From Levilactobacillus fujinensis (GTDB lineage: Bacteria; Bacillota; Bacilli; Lactobacillales; Lactobacillaceae): a stretch of DNA of 64,000 nucleotides. Positions 54,570 through 63,997 of the stretch are shown here, piece after piece (positions within the stretch are counted from its first letter, which is position 1; each line of letters begins with the position of its first letter). The notes beneath the pieces are model-generated. The model searched no databases. It saw only the letters and a program-made list of their open reading frames with translations, and was not told the origin of the DNA. The translations under genes were made by a program, and so were the position numbers. The stretch lies in contig NZ_RHNX01000011.1 in NCBI RefSeq assembly GCF_003946335.1, positions 18,878 through 82,877 on the forward strand, given 5' to 3'.

Positions 54570-55340
54570 GTGAGAGAAAAAATTACGTCGGGACAAAATA
54601 AAAAGGTCAAGCAATGGCGGTCACTGACCAGTAAAAAAGGAAGAAAAGCCACCCAAACTTACTTATTAGAGGGCTGGCATTTGGTCCAAGAGGCCATCAA
54701 GGCGCAACAGCCATTGGTAGCAATTATGGGGACGGCAGAGCAATTAGCCGACCACGTGGCTGAATTGCCGGCTAACGTGGCGACCTATGAGCTGACCGAC
54801 AGCATAGCACAGACGTTGGGCGATACCGGAACACCACAGGGGATCTTTGCGACGGTCCCACTCCCTAAGGACACGGCCGGTGACCCCATGACAGCCAAAG
54901 GTGTTTGGCTTTTCCTAGATTACGTGCAAGATCCGGGAAACATTGGGACAATGGTTAGAACGGCAGACGCTGCCGGTTTGACCGGAGTCGTTTTTGGTAA
55001 GGGGACGGCCAGTCGCTTTTTGCCAAAGGTCTTACGGTCGATGCAGGGGAGTCAATTTCACATCGAAGTGGTCGAGGCGGATCTACACGATTGGATTTCA
55101 ACCTTCACGGGGCGCCATTTGCCGGTGTACGGGACGAATCTTGACCCCCAGGCGAAGGACTACCGCGATGTTCCAGTCTTGACAGCGGGTGCCATCGTGA
55201 TGGGGAATGAGGGTAACGGGATGGCGCCTGACCTCCAAAAATTGACTACCCGAAATCTATACATCCCGATTAAGGGTCAAGCAGAGTCTTTGAACGTGGC
55301 CATAGCTGCAGGGGTAGTTATGTTCCGACTAGTTGGTTAG
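54570..55340 (+). CDS. TrmH/SpoU-family RNA 2'-O-methyltransferase
   Basis: 256 residues, SPOUT fold. N-terminal substrate-binding domain (ITSGQNKKVKQWRSL), then the three motifs: D-P-G-N-I-G-T-M-V-R-T-A-D-A-A-G near 125, V-M-G-N-E-G-N-G-M near 210 and I-P-I-K-G-Q-A-E-S-L-N-V near 231. Methylates ribose in rRNA or tRNA; it is typically encoded just before pheST. GTG start, with GGGAG 12 bases upstream. Divergent from acyP. Confidence 0.93.
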   Translation: MREKITSGQNKKVKQWRSLTSKKGRKATQTYLLEGWHLVQEAIKAQQPLVAIMGTAEQLADHVAELPANVATYELTDSIAQTLGDTGTPQGIFATVPLPKDTAGDPMTAKGVWLFLDYVQDPGNIGTMVRTADAAGLTGVVFGKGTASRFLPKVLRSMQGSQFHIEVVEADLHDWISTFTGRHLPVYGTNLDPQAKDYRDVPVLTAGAIVMGNEGNGMAPDLQKLTTRNLYIPIKGQAESLNVAIAAGVVMFRLVG

Positions 55341-55364
55341 AAAGTTTGCGCTGAACTTTTATGG

Positions 55365-55420
55365 GTCCTTTGATAGTGTGCGGAATCCCTGACAGCCGGG
55401 GTACGGCCAGATTAAGTCAA
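55365..55420 (+). repeat. dispersed intergenic repeat, short 3'-module fragment (copy Q)
   Basis: GTGCGGAATCCCTGACAGCC, GGGGTACGGCCAGATTAA. Short and uncertain. Confidence 0.4.
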
Positions 55421-55559
55421 GCCAAATCAACTATTTTTTAAAAAATGGTAAATACCCTGACAAATAGGACGTAATGGTTGCAATTTATGTAAAAGAACGT
55501 ATGATATAGGGTAATTAAGTGACTAAAAATCATAATTTAAAATGAAAAGGAAGCATTCT

Positions 55560-56057
55560 ATGACCAAACTGACTTGGCGTGATGACCCCGAGTACCTTGC
55601 TTTAGTTTCTGATTTGTTGGCCAAGGAGCCGGTCCAACGCCTGGCGAATTACACCCAGCACCATCATTCTGACCGATTAACACACTGTATTTCAGTGTCC
55701 TACAACAGTTATTTGATTGCAAAGAAACTTGGTTTGAATACCCGGGCCGTTGCGCGGGGTGGGTTGTTACATGATTTGTTTTATTATGATTGGCGGACGA
55801 CGAAGTTTAACTTGGGTTCGCATGCGTTTATTCATCCGCGAGTTGCACTCCGGAATGCTGAAAAGTTGACGGACCTGAGTCCGATGGAAAAGGATATCAT
55901 CTTGAAACATATGTGGGGTGCTACCCTGGCAACGCCAAAGTATCGCGAAAGTGCGATTGTTTCTTTGGTAGATGATTACGAAGCCGTTCATGAATTCTGT
56001 GGACCAGCTCGTAAACGTGTGGAAGCTCTCATGAGCAAACTCACGCCTAACGCCTAG
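55560..56057 (+). CDS. HD-domain hydrolase
   Basis: 165 residues. Metal-binding histidines in HHHSDRLTHCISVS (about 39-50) and the H-D pair in GGLLHDLFYYDW near 83; later H-I-L-K-H-M and D-D-Y-E supply further ligands. Probably a nucleotide or phosphate-ester hydrolase; substrate unknown. Start at ATG 55560, 8 bases after AAAAGGA; ATG 55542 overlaps that site. Followed by an HxlR regulator 35 bases on. Confidence 0.88.
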   Translation: MTKLTWRDDPEYLALVSDLLAKEPVQRLANYTQHHHSDRLTHCISVSYNSYLIAKKLGLNTRAVARGGLLHDLFYYDWRTTKFNLGSHAFIHPRVALRNAEKLTDLSPMEKDIILKHMWGATLATPKYRESAIVSLVDDYEAVHEFCGPARKRVEALMSKLTPNA

Positions 56058-56092
56058 TTTCAACGAAACGTGGATGGGAGGCAAAACTAACG

Positions 56093-56461
56093 ATGCAAAT
56101 GATGTCACCAAATAAACAGGATGAGAACACGGTTGATTTTGAGCTGTGTCCCCGGTTTGAACAAACCTTCTCGTTCTTGGGCAAGAAATGGAACGGCTTA
56201 ATTATTGACGTTTTACTTCAAGAAGGGCCACAGCGGTTCCGTGATCTAGCCCGGAAAATTCCGCGCTGTAGTGATCGGGTCTTAGTTGAACGGTTAAAGG
56301 AATTGGAATTTAACGGAATTATTTTACGCCAGACGTTTCCAGATAATGCCTTGATCGAATATGAGTTAACACAAAAGGGCCAAGAATTTAAAGATATTAT
56401 GACGGCTGTTCATGCGTGGTCCGATAAGTGGTACTGTCCAACCGAAATTAACCAAAAGTAG
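56093..56461 (+). CDS. HxlR-family winged-helix regulator
   Basis: 122 residues. Family marks: C-P-R-F-E-Q-T-F..LGKKWNGLIIDVLL (residues 19-42), RFRDLARKIPRCSDRVLVERLKELE (recognition helix region) and Y-E-L-T-Q-K-G near 97. The N-terminal Cys19 corresponds to the sensing cysteine of redox-responsive DUF24 regulators, so disulfide or quinone sensing is possible. ATG with GGGAGGC. Targets unknown. Confidence 0.9.
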   Translation: MQMMSPNKQDENTVDFELCPRFEQTFSFLGKKWNGLIIDVLLQEGPQRFRDLARKIPRCSDRVLVERLKELEFNGIILRQTFPDNALIEYELTQKGQEFKDIMTAVHAWSDKWYCPTEINQK

Positions 56462-56462
56462 G

Positions 56463-56491
56463 TTGACAGACTTAGCGAAATTCGTTAGGCT
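56463..56491 (+). promoter_or_regulatory. promoter of the pheST T-box leader
   Basis: TTGACA (56463-56468), 17-base spacer, TAGGCT. It begins one base after the HxlR stop codon. Confidence 0.65.
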
Positions 56492-56496
56492 TAAAG

Positions 56497-56762
56497 CACG
56501 TAATAGTTCAAAAGCGATGATGGAAAAGTAGTAGCCAGCGCGATTTGTCAGGAAGAGTTTGCCATGACTGGAAGCAAACTTCGGATTAGCGGGTGAATTC
56601 AGTTCCTGAGTTGGAATCGGGAGTCGTCAAATGGCGATGAATGATTTTCCGGTAAGTGACCGTTATCACGACTGAGTGTGGTCGGAGTCCCCGGATTTCG
56701 ACTGAATCAGGGTGGTACCGCGAAGCTTCGTCCCTATATTTATGGGGAGGAAGCCTTTTTTA
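56497..56762 (+). promoter_or_regulatory. T-box leader (phenylalanine) upstream of pheST
   Basis: Stem I region with AGTAGTAG near 56528, a TTC codon near 56602 as candidate specifier, the antiterminator T-box AGGGTGGTACCGCG at about 56709-56722, and a terminator CTTCGTCCC..GGGGAGGAAG with six T ending at 56762. Confidence 0.9.
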
Positions 56763-56828
56763 TTGGCTTGAAACGCGGAATTTATGGCATGTTTTGGTAC
56801 TAGGATATAAAAAAATGGAGGATGACGT

Positions 56829-57875
56829 ATGTCGTTAAAAGATAAATTAGACGAACTGCATCAACGCGGTTTAGCAGAAATTAAAAAATCTACTGACCTC
56901 AAGGACGTTAATCAGGTGCGGGTCTCACTGTTAGGTAAGAAGGGTCCCATTACCGAAGTTTTACGGGGAATGCGTGACTTAGATGCTGAAGAGCGGCCTA
57001 AGGTGGGTGCCTTTGCTAACGAAATTCGAGATGACTTGACGGCGGCTTTGACTAAGCGGCGTGAAGAATTAGAAAATGCCGTCTTAAACGCCCGGTTGGC
57101 TAATGAAAAGATCGATGTGACGTTACCTGGGACCCCAGTAGCTAAGGGTGAACCTCACGTGATCCAACAGATTATCGATCAAATCGAAGACCTCTTCTTG
57201 GGGATGGGCTACCAAGTACTTAGCGGCCCCGAAGTTGAAGAAGACAAATACAACTTTGAAATGATGAACTTGCCTAAGAATCATCCAGCTCGTGACATGC
57301 AGGACACATTCTACATTACGAAGGAAATCTTAATGCGGACCCAGACTTCACCCATGCAGGCCCGAACGTTAGAGACGCACGACTTCAGTCAAGGACCGCT
57401 TAAAATGATTTCCCCCGGTGTCGTTTATCGTCGTGATACTGATGACCCAACGCACTCTCACCAATTCCATCAGGTGGAAGGGTTAGTGATCGACAAGCAT
57501 ATCACGATGGCTGACTTGAAGGGGACTTTACAGGTCCTAGCGCACGAACTCTTCGGTGATAAATTTGACGTTCGGTTGCGGCCTAGCTACTTCCCATTCA
57601 CGGAACCTTCCGTTGAAGCCGATATTACCTGCTTTAACTGTGGCGGTAAGGGATGCAAAGTCTGCAAGAACACCGGCTGGATCGAAGTCCTCGGTGCCGG
57701 GATGGTTCATCCCAACGTCTTGAAGATGGCTGGTGTAGATCCCGACGTTTACGGTGGATTTGCCTTTGGGGTTGGTCCAGACCGATTTGCAATGTTGAAG
57801 TACGGTGTTGATGATATCCGGAACTTTTACCTAAACGATGTTCGTTTCCTCACGCAATTCACAAAGAAAGGATAG
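56829..57875 (+). CDS. pheS: phenylalanyl-tRNA synthetase alpha subunit
   Basis: 348 residues. N-terminal coiled-coil arm (about 1-90), then class II motifs: motif 1 around [27 protein letters not shown], motif 2 [10 protein letters not shown] near 218 and motif 3 with [15 protein letters not shown] near 316. Between them, [12 protein letters not shown] carries four cysteines near 268. Forms an alpha2-beta2 enzyme with PheT. ATG with GGAGGATG. 9-base gap to pheT. Confidence 0.98.
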   Translation: MSLKDKLDELHQRGLAEIKKSTDLKDVNQVRVSLLGKKGPITEVLRGMRDLDAEERPKVGAFANEIRDDLTAALTKRREELENAVLNARLANEKIDVTLPGTPVAKGEPHVIQQIIDQIEDLFLGMGYQVLSGPEVEEDKYNFEMMNLPKNHPARDMQDTFYITKEILMRTQTSPMQARTLETHDFSQGPLKMISPGVVYRRDTDDPTHSHQFHQVEGLVIDKHITMADLKGTLQVLAHELFGDKFDVRLRPSYFPFTEPSVEADITCFNCGGKGCKVCKNTGWIEVLGAGMVHPNVLKMAGVDPDVYGGFAFGVGPDRFAMLKYGVDDIRNFYLNDVRFLTQFTKKG

Positions 57876-57884
57876 CCGCCAACC

Positions 57885-60293
57885 ATGAAGATTTCATACA
57901 ATTGGATTAAAGAATATTTAGATTTAAACGTTAAACCCGCTGACTTGGCGGAAAAGATCGAACGGACTTCCGTTGAAGTTGACGACGTGGTTAAGCCCAG
58001 CGATGGGTTGAAGAAAATCGTTGTCGGCCATGTGTTAGCTATTGAAGCCCATCCAGACTCAGATCACTTACACATTTGCCAAGTGGACGTCGGTGAAGAC
58101 GAGCCCTTACAAATCGTTTGTGGTGCCCCTAACATTGCTAAGGGCCAAATGGTCATTGTGGCTTTGCCAGGGTCACGGATTGCGGATAATGTAAAAATCA
58201 AAAAGTCAAAGATGCGCGGTATCCCGTCTGCAGGGATGATCTGTGCTTTGCAAGAGATTGGCTTTTCTGATGATGTGGTTCCTAAGGATTACGTTGATGG
58301 CATCTATGTGTTGCCAGCCGACGCAACGCCTGGAGATGACGTTTATGATTACCTGGGGATGAACGATAGTCTGATCGACTTAGACGTGACACCTAACCGT
58401 GGGGATATGTTGAGCCTCAATGGAACGTTACGTGACCTGGCTGCTATTTATGACCAGCCAGTTACGTTGGACCAACCTGAAGTTAAGGAAACTGGCGCTG
58501 CAATCGCTGATCAATTGGCCATTCACGCCAACGCCGATTTGGCACCGCAATACCGGATGCGCCTCGTTAAGCAAGTGAAAATTGCACCAAGTCCAATGTG
58601 GCTCCAAATTCGTTTATGGAATGCCGATTACCGGCCAATCAATAACGTAGTCGACATCACGAACTACATCATGTTGAAGTACGGCCAGCCGTTACATGCT
58701 TTTGACTATGACAAGTTTGCTGGACAAGATGTTTACGTTCGAAATGCCAAGGCCGGTGAAAAATTAACGACACTTGACGAGGGCGAACATGACCTGGATG
58801 AGCATGATATCGTGATTGCTGACGACCAAGCGCCAATCGCCTTAGCTGGTGTGATGGGCGGGTTGACCACGTCAATTACTGACGAAACGACCACGGTGGC
58901 TATTGAAGCTGCTGTATTTGAGCACGACCATATCCGTAAGGCTGCGCAACGTCACAATTTGCATACGGATGCTTCCCAACGTTTTGAACGAGGTGTTAAT
59001 CGCGCTGGCGTTCAAGACGCGTTGGATGCGGCCGCAGAACTGATGACGAATTTGGCAGACGGCGCCGTTCAAGCTGGTACGGTAATTGGTTCGGACAACG
59101 TGCCGAAGCCAACTGTTATCCCGTTATCATTGGCACACGTCAACGCCGTCTTAGGGACGGACCTCGAGCTAGCTAAGGTTGTTCATATCTTAGAGAGCTT
59201 GGGCTTCACGGTTACTACAGCCGGTGAGGACATGACGGTCACCGTACCAATTCGGCGGAACGATATTCACATTCCAGCGGACTTATTGGAAGAAATCGCG
59301 CGGATCTATGGGTACGACGACTTACCAACGACGCTACCAACTGGTCGGATGACCATGGGAACGTTGACGAGTGCTCAAAAATTAATGCGGTCAACCCGTC
59401 ATTCCTTGGAAGGCTTAGGGTTGAACCAAGCTATTTCTTACGCGTTAACGACGACCGACAAGGCGAAAATGTTTATGATGCAACCGAGCGAAGAAACTAA
59501 GTTGGCTTGGCCAATGAGCGTGGACCACGCGGTGTTGCGAATGAACGTTATCACGGGGCTGCTAGACGACATTGCCTACAACACTGCCCGGAAGGTAAAA
59601 GACGTTGCCTTGTATGAACAGGGACGGGTCTTCTACCGTGAGGCTGGCAACGACCGGCCTAGCGAAGAAGAACATATCGCCGGGGCCGTTACGGGGACGT
59701 TAATGCCTGCCGGGTGGAATCAACCTGCGCAAGACGTTGACTTCTACCAGGTCAAGGGGATTGTGGCTGCTTACTTGAAGGACATGGCCATCAACGGCGA
59801 TGTAACCTACGAGGCCAATGCAGACATACCAGAAATGCATCCTGGTCGGACGGCGGACATTTTGGTTCACGGTCATCGAATTGGGTTCATGGGACAAGTT
59901 CATCCTACGATTGCGAAGAAATTCAAGATAGGGGCCACTTATGTCTTTGAACTGAATTTACAAGCAATCATCGATATGCCCAAACAGGAAAACCAATACG
60001 ATGTCATTTCTCGTTACCCGGCCATTACACGAGATATTGCGATGTTAGTGCCGGACGAAATCTCGAATGACCAAATTGTAGCGTTGATCGAAAAGCGAGG
60101 CGGCGCGTTCTTACAATCCGTTAAGCTGTTTGACGTGTATGATGGTGTCAAGGTACCAAAGGGCAAGAAGTCCTTGGCCTACACATTAACGTACCAAGAC
60201 AAGCACGAAACATTAGTCGATGACGCCGTAACACAGGCCTTTGAAAAGGTTGAGAAGCGGTTGCAAGACGACTTAGGCGCTGAAATTCGGTAA
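57885..60293 (+). CDS. pheT: phenylalanyl-tRNA synthetase beta subunit
   Basis: 802 residues, usual length. Domains in order: tRNA-binding OB fold (40-150, HPDSDHLHICQVD), B1/B3-B4 editing region (about 205-400, with P-L-H-A-F-D), B5 (410-480), class II-like core, and the C-terminal FDX-ACB anticodon-binding domain (about 705-801, SRYPAITRDIAMLVPDEIS). Its OB domain is the homologue of YtpR at 16466. ATG after AAAGGATAG. Confidence 0.98.
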   Translation: MKISYNWIKEYLDLNVKPADLAEKIERTSVEVDDVVKPSDGLKKIVVGHVLAIEAHPDSDHLHICQVDVGEDEPLQIVCGAPNIAKGQMVIVALPGSRIADNVKIKKSKMRGIPSAGMICALQEIGFSDDVVPKDYVDGIYVLPADATPGDDVYDYLGMNDSLIDLDVTPNRGDMLSLNGTLRDLAAIYDQPVTLDQPEVKETGAAIADQLAIHANADLAPQYRMRLVKQVKIAPSPMWLQIRLWNADYRPINNVVDITNYIMLKYGQPLHAFDYDKFAGQDVYVRNAKAGEKLTTLDEGEHDLDEHDIVIADDQAPIALAGVMGGLTTSITDETTTVAIEAAVFEHDHIRKAAQRHNLHTDASQRFERGVNRAGVQDALDAAAELMTNLADGAVQAGTVIGSDNVPKPTVIPLSLAHVNAVLGTDLELAKVVHILESLGFTVTTAGEDMTVTVPIRRNDIHIPADLLEEIARIYGYDDLPTTLPTGRMTMGTLTSAQKLMRSTRHSLEGLGLNQAISYALTTTDKAKMFMMQPSEETKLAWPMSVDHAVLRMNVITGLLDDIAYNTARKVKDVALYEQGRVFYREAGNDRPSEEEHIAGAVTGTLMPAGWNQPAQDVDFYQVKGIVAAYLKDMAINGDVTYEANADIPEMHPGRTADILVHGHRIGFMGQVHPTIAKKFKIGATYVFELNLQAIIDMPKQENQYDVISRYPAITRDIAMLVPDEISNDQIVALIEKRGGAFLQSVKLFDVYDGVKVPKGKKSLAYTLTYQDKHETLVDDAVTQAFEKVEKRLQDDLGAEIR

Positions 60294-60652
60294 CGGGTGA
60301 CAAAAAGTGTGTTTAGGTTGGTGCGCATTAAGATTGCTAACTGAATAAGTAAAGACGTTGTTAATGACCCGTGGTGTGGGGATTGGCAACGTCTTTTGGT
60401 GTGCGTTTGGTCTTACTGATAGTGGCAGCTTTTTTATTGGTCAGTACCAGGATGCTAGTCGATGTCGAAAAAATGTCGTGTTATCAATTACTGTCGAGTG
60501 GGGGTGGACGGAGGACCGGTATGGGTGCCGAGACCATAAAAAGTAGTCATGGTTAGACACAGCTTATTTTGCTAATGGATTTGATAACCAATCAAAAGAT
60601 TACATTTTCCTCAAAGTAGCGCTTTCAGGTTTCCGTAAACGGGGAAATTCTG
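60294..60652. other. gene-free stretch between pheT and mltG
   Basis: No supported gene or repeat copy. A GTG-started frame at 60371-60556 would encode 61 residues with one hydrophobic segment, but no ribosome binding site precedes it. TGAAAGCGCTACTT (inverted at 60616-60629) is a partial match to cre. Confidence 0.45.
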
Positions 60653-60658
60653 TATAAT
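60653..60658 (+). promoter_or_regulatory. -10 element of the mltG operon
   Basis: TATAAT, 35 bases before the TTG start. Confidence 0.6.
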
Positions 60659-60692
60659 AGAGAAGACTATGGCATAGAACGGAGGAAATAAG

Positions 60693-61826
60693 TTGGATAA
60701 TGGCACAAATCCCACCCCATCACGGCAAGATTCGGGGAATAAACGCTCGTTTGTTCGGAGAATTATGGTTGGTGTGGTGAGCCTACTGGTCATTTTGGCC
60801 GTGGCAATTGGATTTATTGGGTATCACTATTTTCAGTCAGCGCTCAAACCGATGGATTCTAGCAACAATAACGTCGTTCAGGTTCACGTTCCTATGGGGG
60901 CGACGTCCAATAAAATCGGGGAAATTTTGCAGGATAAAAAAGTGGTTAAGAGTGGTATGGTCTTTAACTACTACGTCAAATCAAACAAGTTTACTAATTT
61001 CCGGGCGGGGTATTACCAATTGAAACCGTCGATGACACTTAAGCAGATTGCCAAGCAATTACAAAGAGGCGGGTCCGCCGAGCCAATTCAGAGTACTGCT
61101 GGAAAGGTACTCATGCGTGAAGGTGAAACAATCGATCAGTTAGCCGCAGAAATTCCAATTCAGACCGATTTCACCAAGAAAGAATTTATGAGTGTGATTA
61201 CGGACAAAGCCTTCTTTAATCAGTTGGCTGCGAAGTACCCACAACTTTTAAACTCGGCCAAGAAGGCCAAAAACGTTCGGTACCGGTTGGAAGGTTACTT
61301 GGCACCAGCAACTTATCAAGCTGGCAAAAAGATGACTTTAAAGCAATTGATTACCGAAATGGTTGCTAAAACGGACCAAAACTTACAGGGTAGTTATGCC
61401 ACCATTAAGAAACAAAAGCGGACGGTGCAAGCAACATTGACGCTGGCTTCTCTGGTTGAACGTGAAGGGGTGACCCAGTCCGATCGGAATAAGATTGCCG
61501 GTGTTTTCTTAAACCGCATCGACGCCGGGATGGCCTTACAATCCGATATTTCCGTTCAATATGCGTTGAAGACGACAAAGAAAACTTTGACATACAAGGA
61601 TCTGAAGACGAAGTCGCCATATAATCTGTACATTCATACAGGTTATGGGCCAGGACCTTTCGATAATCCAAGTGTCTCTTCCGTGAAGGCAGTCTTACAT
61701 CCAACGGACCGGAAGAAAGGGTACTACTACTTCATCGCGAACACCAAGACAGGGAAGGTCTACTTCTCCGAGACGTACGCGCAGCATCAAGAAAAGACAA
61801 GTTCATTAGCAAGCGATAATAAATAA
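60693..61826 (+). CDS. mltG: endolytic transglycosylase MltG
   Basis: Cuts nascent glycan strands inside the chain, setting their length. 377 residues: cytoplasmic basic N-terminus, one membrane segment (about 25-48), a LysM-like subdomain, and the YceG catalytic domain. The catalytic Glu is E256 in A-S-L-V-E-R-E-G; further family marks are F-L-N-R-I near 276 and K-S-P-Y-N-L-Y near 309 with G-P-I/F-D-N-P-S. Start is TTG at 60693 with AGGAGG. Usually followed by udk and greA, as here. Confidence 0.95.
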   Translation: MDNGTNPTPSRQDSGNKRSFVRRIMVGVVSLLVILAVAIGFIGYHYFQSALKPMDSSNNNVVQVHVPMGATSNKIGEILQDKKVVKSGMVFNYYVKSNKFTNFRAGYYQLKPSMTLKQIAKQLQRGGSAEPIQSTAGKVLMREGETIDQLAAEIPIQTDFTKKEFMSVITDKAFFNQLAAKYPQLLNSAKKAKNVRYRLEGYLAPATYQAGKKMTLKQLITEMVAKTDQNLQGSYATIKKQKRTVQATLTLASLVEREGVTQSDRNKIAGVFLNRIDAGMALQSDISVQYALKTTKKTLTYKDLKTKSPYNLYIHTGYGPGPFDNPSVSSVKAVLHPTDRKKGYYYFIANTKTGKVYFSETYAQHQEKTSSLASDNK

Positions 61827-61838
61827 AGGATGGCGACA

Positions 61839-62513
61839 GTGTTGGCAAACAAAAAACGACCGATTATTATTGGAGTTACCGGGGGTTCTGGTAGCGGTAA
61901 AACGACCGTTAGTCGGGCAATTTTCAATCAGTTGATTGGACATTCCATTATGATCCTGCAGCAGGATTCGTACTACAATAATCAGGACGATATGACGATG
62001 GAAGAGCGGGCAGCCGTTAACTACGACCACCCCTTGGCCTTTGATACTGACCTCCTGGTTAAGCAACTAAAGCAGTTACTGAAATACGAATCCATTGAAA
62101 AACCGGTTTACGATTACACGTTGTCGACACGAAGTAAGAAAACGATTCATCAGGAACCACGCGACGTCATTATTTTGGAAGGTATCTTAATTTTAGATGA
62201 TGAACGTTTGCGGGATCTTATGGACATCAAGGTCTTCGTTGATACCGACGATGATATTCGGATCATTCGGCGGATTCAACGGGATATGAACGAACGGGGT
62301 CGTTCGCTGGAATCCGTTATCCAACAGTATCTAGCAACGGTTAAGCCAACTTATCACCAGTTCGTGGAACCAACAAAACGTTACGCCGATCTGATTGTCC
62401 CAGAAGGTGGCGAGAACCAAGTGGCCATCGACTTGTTAGTTACGAAGATTCGGGCCATTTTAGAAGCCAGTGGAAATAAAGAAGTTTTTGACAATCCAGA
62501 TACAAGCATATAG
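61839..62513 (+). CDS. udk: uridine kinase
   Basis: Phosphorylates uridine and cytidine in pyrimidine salvage. About 224 residues. P-loop [17 protein letters not shown] near residue 12, substrate region Q-Q-D-S-Y-Y near 41 and Y-D-H-P near 63, lid R-R-I-Q-R-D near 147. Start uncertain: ATG 61830 overlaps the only ribosome binding site (AAAGGA, 61825-61830), so GTG 61839 or TTG 61842 is more likely. 12 bases from mltG. Confidence 0.95.
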   Translation: MLANKKRPIIIGVTGGSGSGKTTVSRAIFNQLIGHSIMILQQDSYYNNQDDMTMEERAAVNYDHPLAFDTDLLVKQLKQLLKYESIEKPVYDYTLSTRSKKTIHQEPRDVIILEGILILDDERLRDLMDIKVFVDTDDDIRIIRRIQRDMNERGRSLESVIQQYLATVKPTYHQFVEPTKRYADLIVPEGGENQVAIDLLVTKIRAILEASGNKEVFDNPDTSI

Positions 62514-62621
62514 AATAGGACGGGTTAGCTGGATGACGGCTAACCTTTTCTAAAATTAAAAATAAAGTTGGTTCGCAATGGCGGCCAATAACATAAAAAA
62601 AAGATAAAAGGGGTGGCCAGT

Positions 62622-63098
62622 GTGGCACAAGACAAGATGTATCCAATGACTGAAGAAGGTAAGGAAAAGCTGGAAAAGGAGCTTGAGGACTTAAAAATGG
62701 TTCAACGGCCTAAGGTAATCGATCGCATTAAGATTGCCCGTTCATACGGGGACCTTTCCGAAAATTCCGAATACGAATCAGCCAAGGACGAACAAAGCAT
62801 GTTAGAGACACGAATCAGTACCGTTGAACGGATGCTCCAATACGCGCAGATCATCGACAATGATTCTACCGACAAAGACGAAATCACCGTTGGTAAGAAA
62901 GTGACTTTTAAGGAACTTCCCGATGAGGAGCCTGAAGACTACACCATCGTTGGTGCCGCAGAAGCAGACCCAATGTCTGGTAAGATCTCTAACGACTCGC
63001 CAATTGCTAAGGGCCTTTTGGGTCACCGAAAGGGTGAAGAGGTCAGTTTTGACACGCCAGGTGGTTCTATGTCTGTTAAAATTTTAGCGGTTGAATAA
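62622..63098 (+). CDS. greA: transcription elongation factor GreA
   Basis: Rescues backtracked RNA polymerase by stimulating transcript cleavage. 158 residues: N-terminal coiled coil with the acidic tip D-L-S-E-N-S-E-Y near 46 and the C-terminal FKBP-like domain (S-P-I-A-K-A/G-L-L-G near 130). GTG 62622 lies 9 bases after AAAAGGGG and gives the usual length; a GTG at 62613 abuts that site. Terminator at 63136. Confidence 0.97.
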   Translation: MAQDKMYPMTEEGKEKLEKELEDLKMVQRPKVIDRIKIARSYGDLSENSEYESAKDEQSMLETRISTVERMLQYAQIIDNDSTDKDEITVGKKVTFKELPDEEPEDYTIVGAAEADPMSGKISNDSPIAKGLLGHRKGEEVSFDTPGGSMSVKILAVE

Positions 63099-63135
63099 AG
63101 CAAATTTATAATAAAAGACTGCAATTTGAAGTCTC

Positions 63136-63176
63136 AAGTGGTGCCATGGCAGGTAATTGTCGTGGCACCACTTTTT
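63136..63176 (+). terminator. terminator after greA
   Basis: AAGTGGTGCCA pairs with TGGCACCACTT, then TTT. Confidence 0.92.
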
Positions 63177-63254
63177 GAGTACTAGTTGGCTAGGTAAAAC
63201 GCCATGTCTGATTTCCCTGGCTGTCAATCTCTCGGCCTAGTTGGCCGTTCTGAG

Positions 63255-63420
63255 ATTGCATAGCCGGAATCCCGTTCTTTGGTCCCCACAGCGAGTGGAA
63301 TCCCTGGTAGCCGGAGGTGCGGTCATTACCACTAATCTAGCGGTGACAATTCTTACGGTCACAAAAGTAAGGTGAATATTTTGGCTTACAACTTTTTGCT
63401 ATCAGGTTGAACACACAATC
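63255..63420 (+). repeat. dispersed intergenic repeat, 3' module (copy R)
   Basis: CCCCACAGCGAGTGGAATCC, CTGGTAGCCGGAGGTGCGGT, CACTAATCTAGCGGTGACAA, TTCTTACGGTCACAAAAGTA, AATATTTTGGCTTACAAC. Best plus-strand view of this module. The first part of the gap (63195-63254) repeats parts of it less clearly. Confidence 0.72.
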
Positions 63421-63561
63421 AACTGAGCATTTTGTTGGATAAGCACAATTAAATCGTGCATAATGTAGTTTGTGAAATGATACTTGCCAAGGACCGCCTT
63501 GGCGTGGTATAAATGAGATTGAAAACGGATTCATAGCCTGTTTAAGAGGAGTCTTATAATT

Positions 63562-63870
63562 ATGAAGATTACAGTTACTGATGCAGCCAGCAAATGGTTC
63601 CGTGATGAAATGGGAATGACTGGCCGTGGGATTCGTTTCTTTGGTAAGGTCTACGGTAAAACACCTGTTCATCAAGGATTCTCTTTGGGGATGACCCCTG
63701 ATGATAATCCCCGTGACCCCATTGTTGCTGAAAAGAAGGACGATGTGACTTACTACATTACCGAAGGCGACCAGTGGTTCTTCGTTGGGTATGACCTGAC
63801 AATTGACTACGATCCACAAACTGATGGTCCAACCTACATTTATGATGATAACGGTGAACTTGACCGTTAA
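63562..63870 (+). CDS. HesB/YneR-type iron-sulfur-like protein
   Basis: 102 residues of the HesB-like family. It begins MKITVTDAASKWFRDEMG as in IscA-like folds, but has no cysteine at all, so it cannot bind an iron-sulfur cluster in the IscA way; the YneR group is like this. Function unknown. ATG with AGAGGAG. Single gene with a strong terminator. Confidence 0.85.
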   Translation: MKITVTDAASKWFRDEMGMTGRGIRFFGKVYGKTPVHQGFSLGMTPDDNPRDPIVAEKKDDVTYYITEGDQWFFVGYDLTIDYDPQTDGPTYIYDDNGELDR

Positions 63871-63881
63871 ATATGAACCAA

Positions 63882-63918
63882 AAATCCCATCATTGCGGTA
63901 ATCGCAATGATGGGATTT
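63882..63918 (+). terminator. terminator of the HesB-like gene
   Basis: AAATCCCATCATTGCG pairs perfectly with CGCAATGATGGGATTT around a 5-base loop. Confidence 0.92.
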
Positions 63919-63960
63919 CTTTTGGCTCTTTGTCAACCGGTGTTGATGGAGGGAATTTCG

Positions 63961-63997
63961 GAGGTTCAATTCATTTACGAATTGGGCCTCTTTTTTG
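63961..63997 (+). terminator. second hairpin with T run at the window edge
   Basis: GAGGTTCAATTC pairs with GAATTGGGCCTC, followed by six T. It may be a leader terminator of the next gene to the right. Confidence 0.7.

Noticed and set aside
694..63420. CRISPR interpretation of the dispersed repeats
   Set aside because: The copies are single, far apart and in both orientations, with no regular spacers and no cas genes.
63337..63969. 210-residue minus-strand frame
   Set aside because: Spans a repeat copy, the HesB-like gene in antisense and a terminator.
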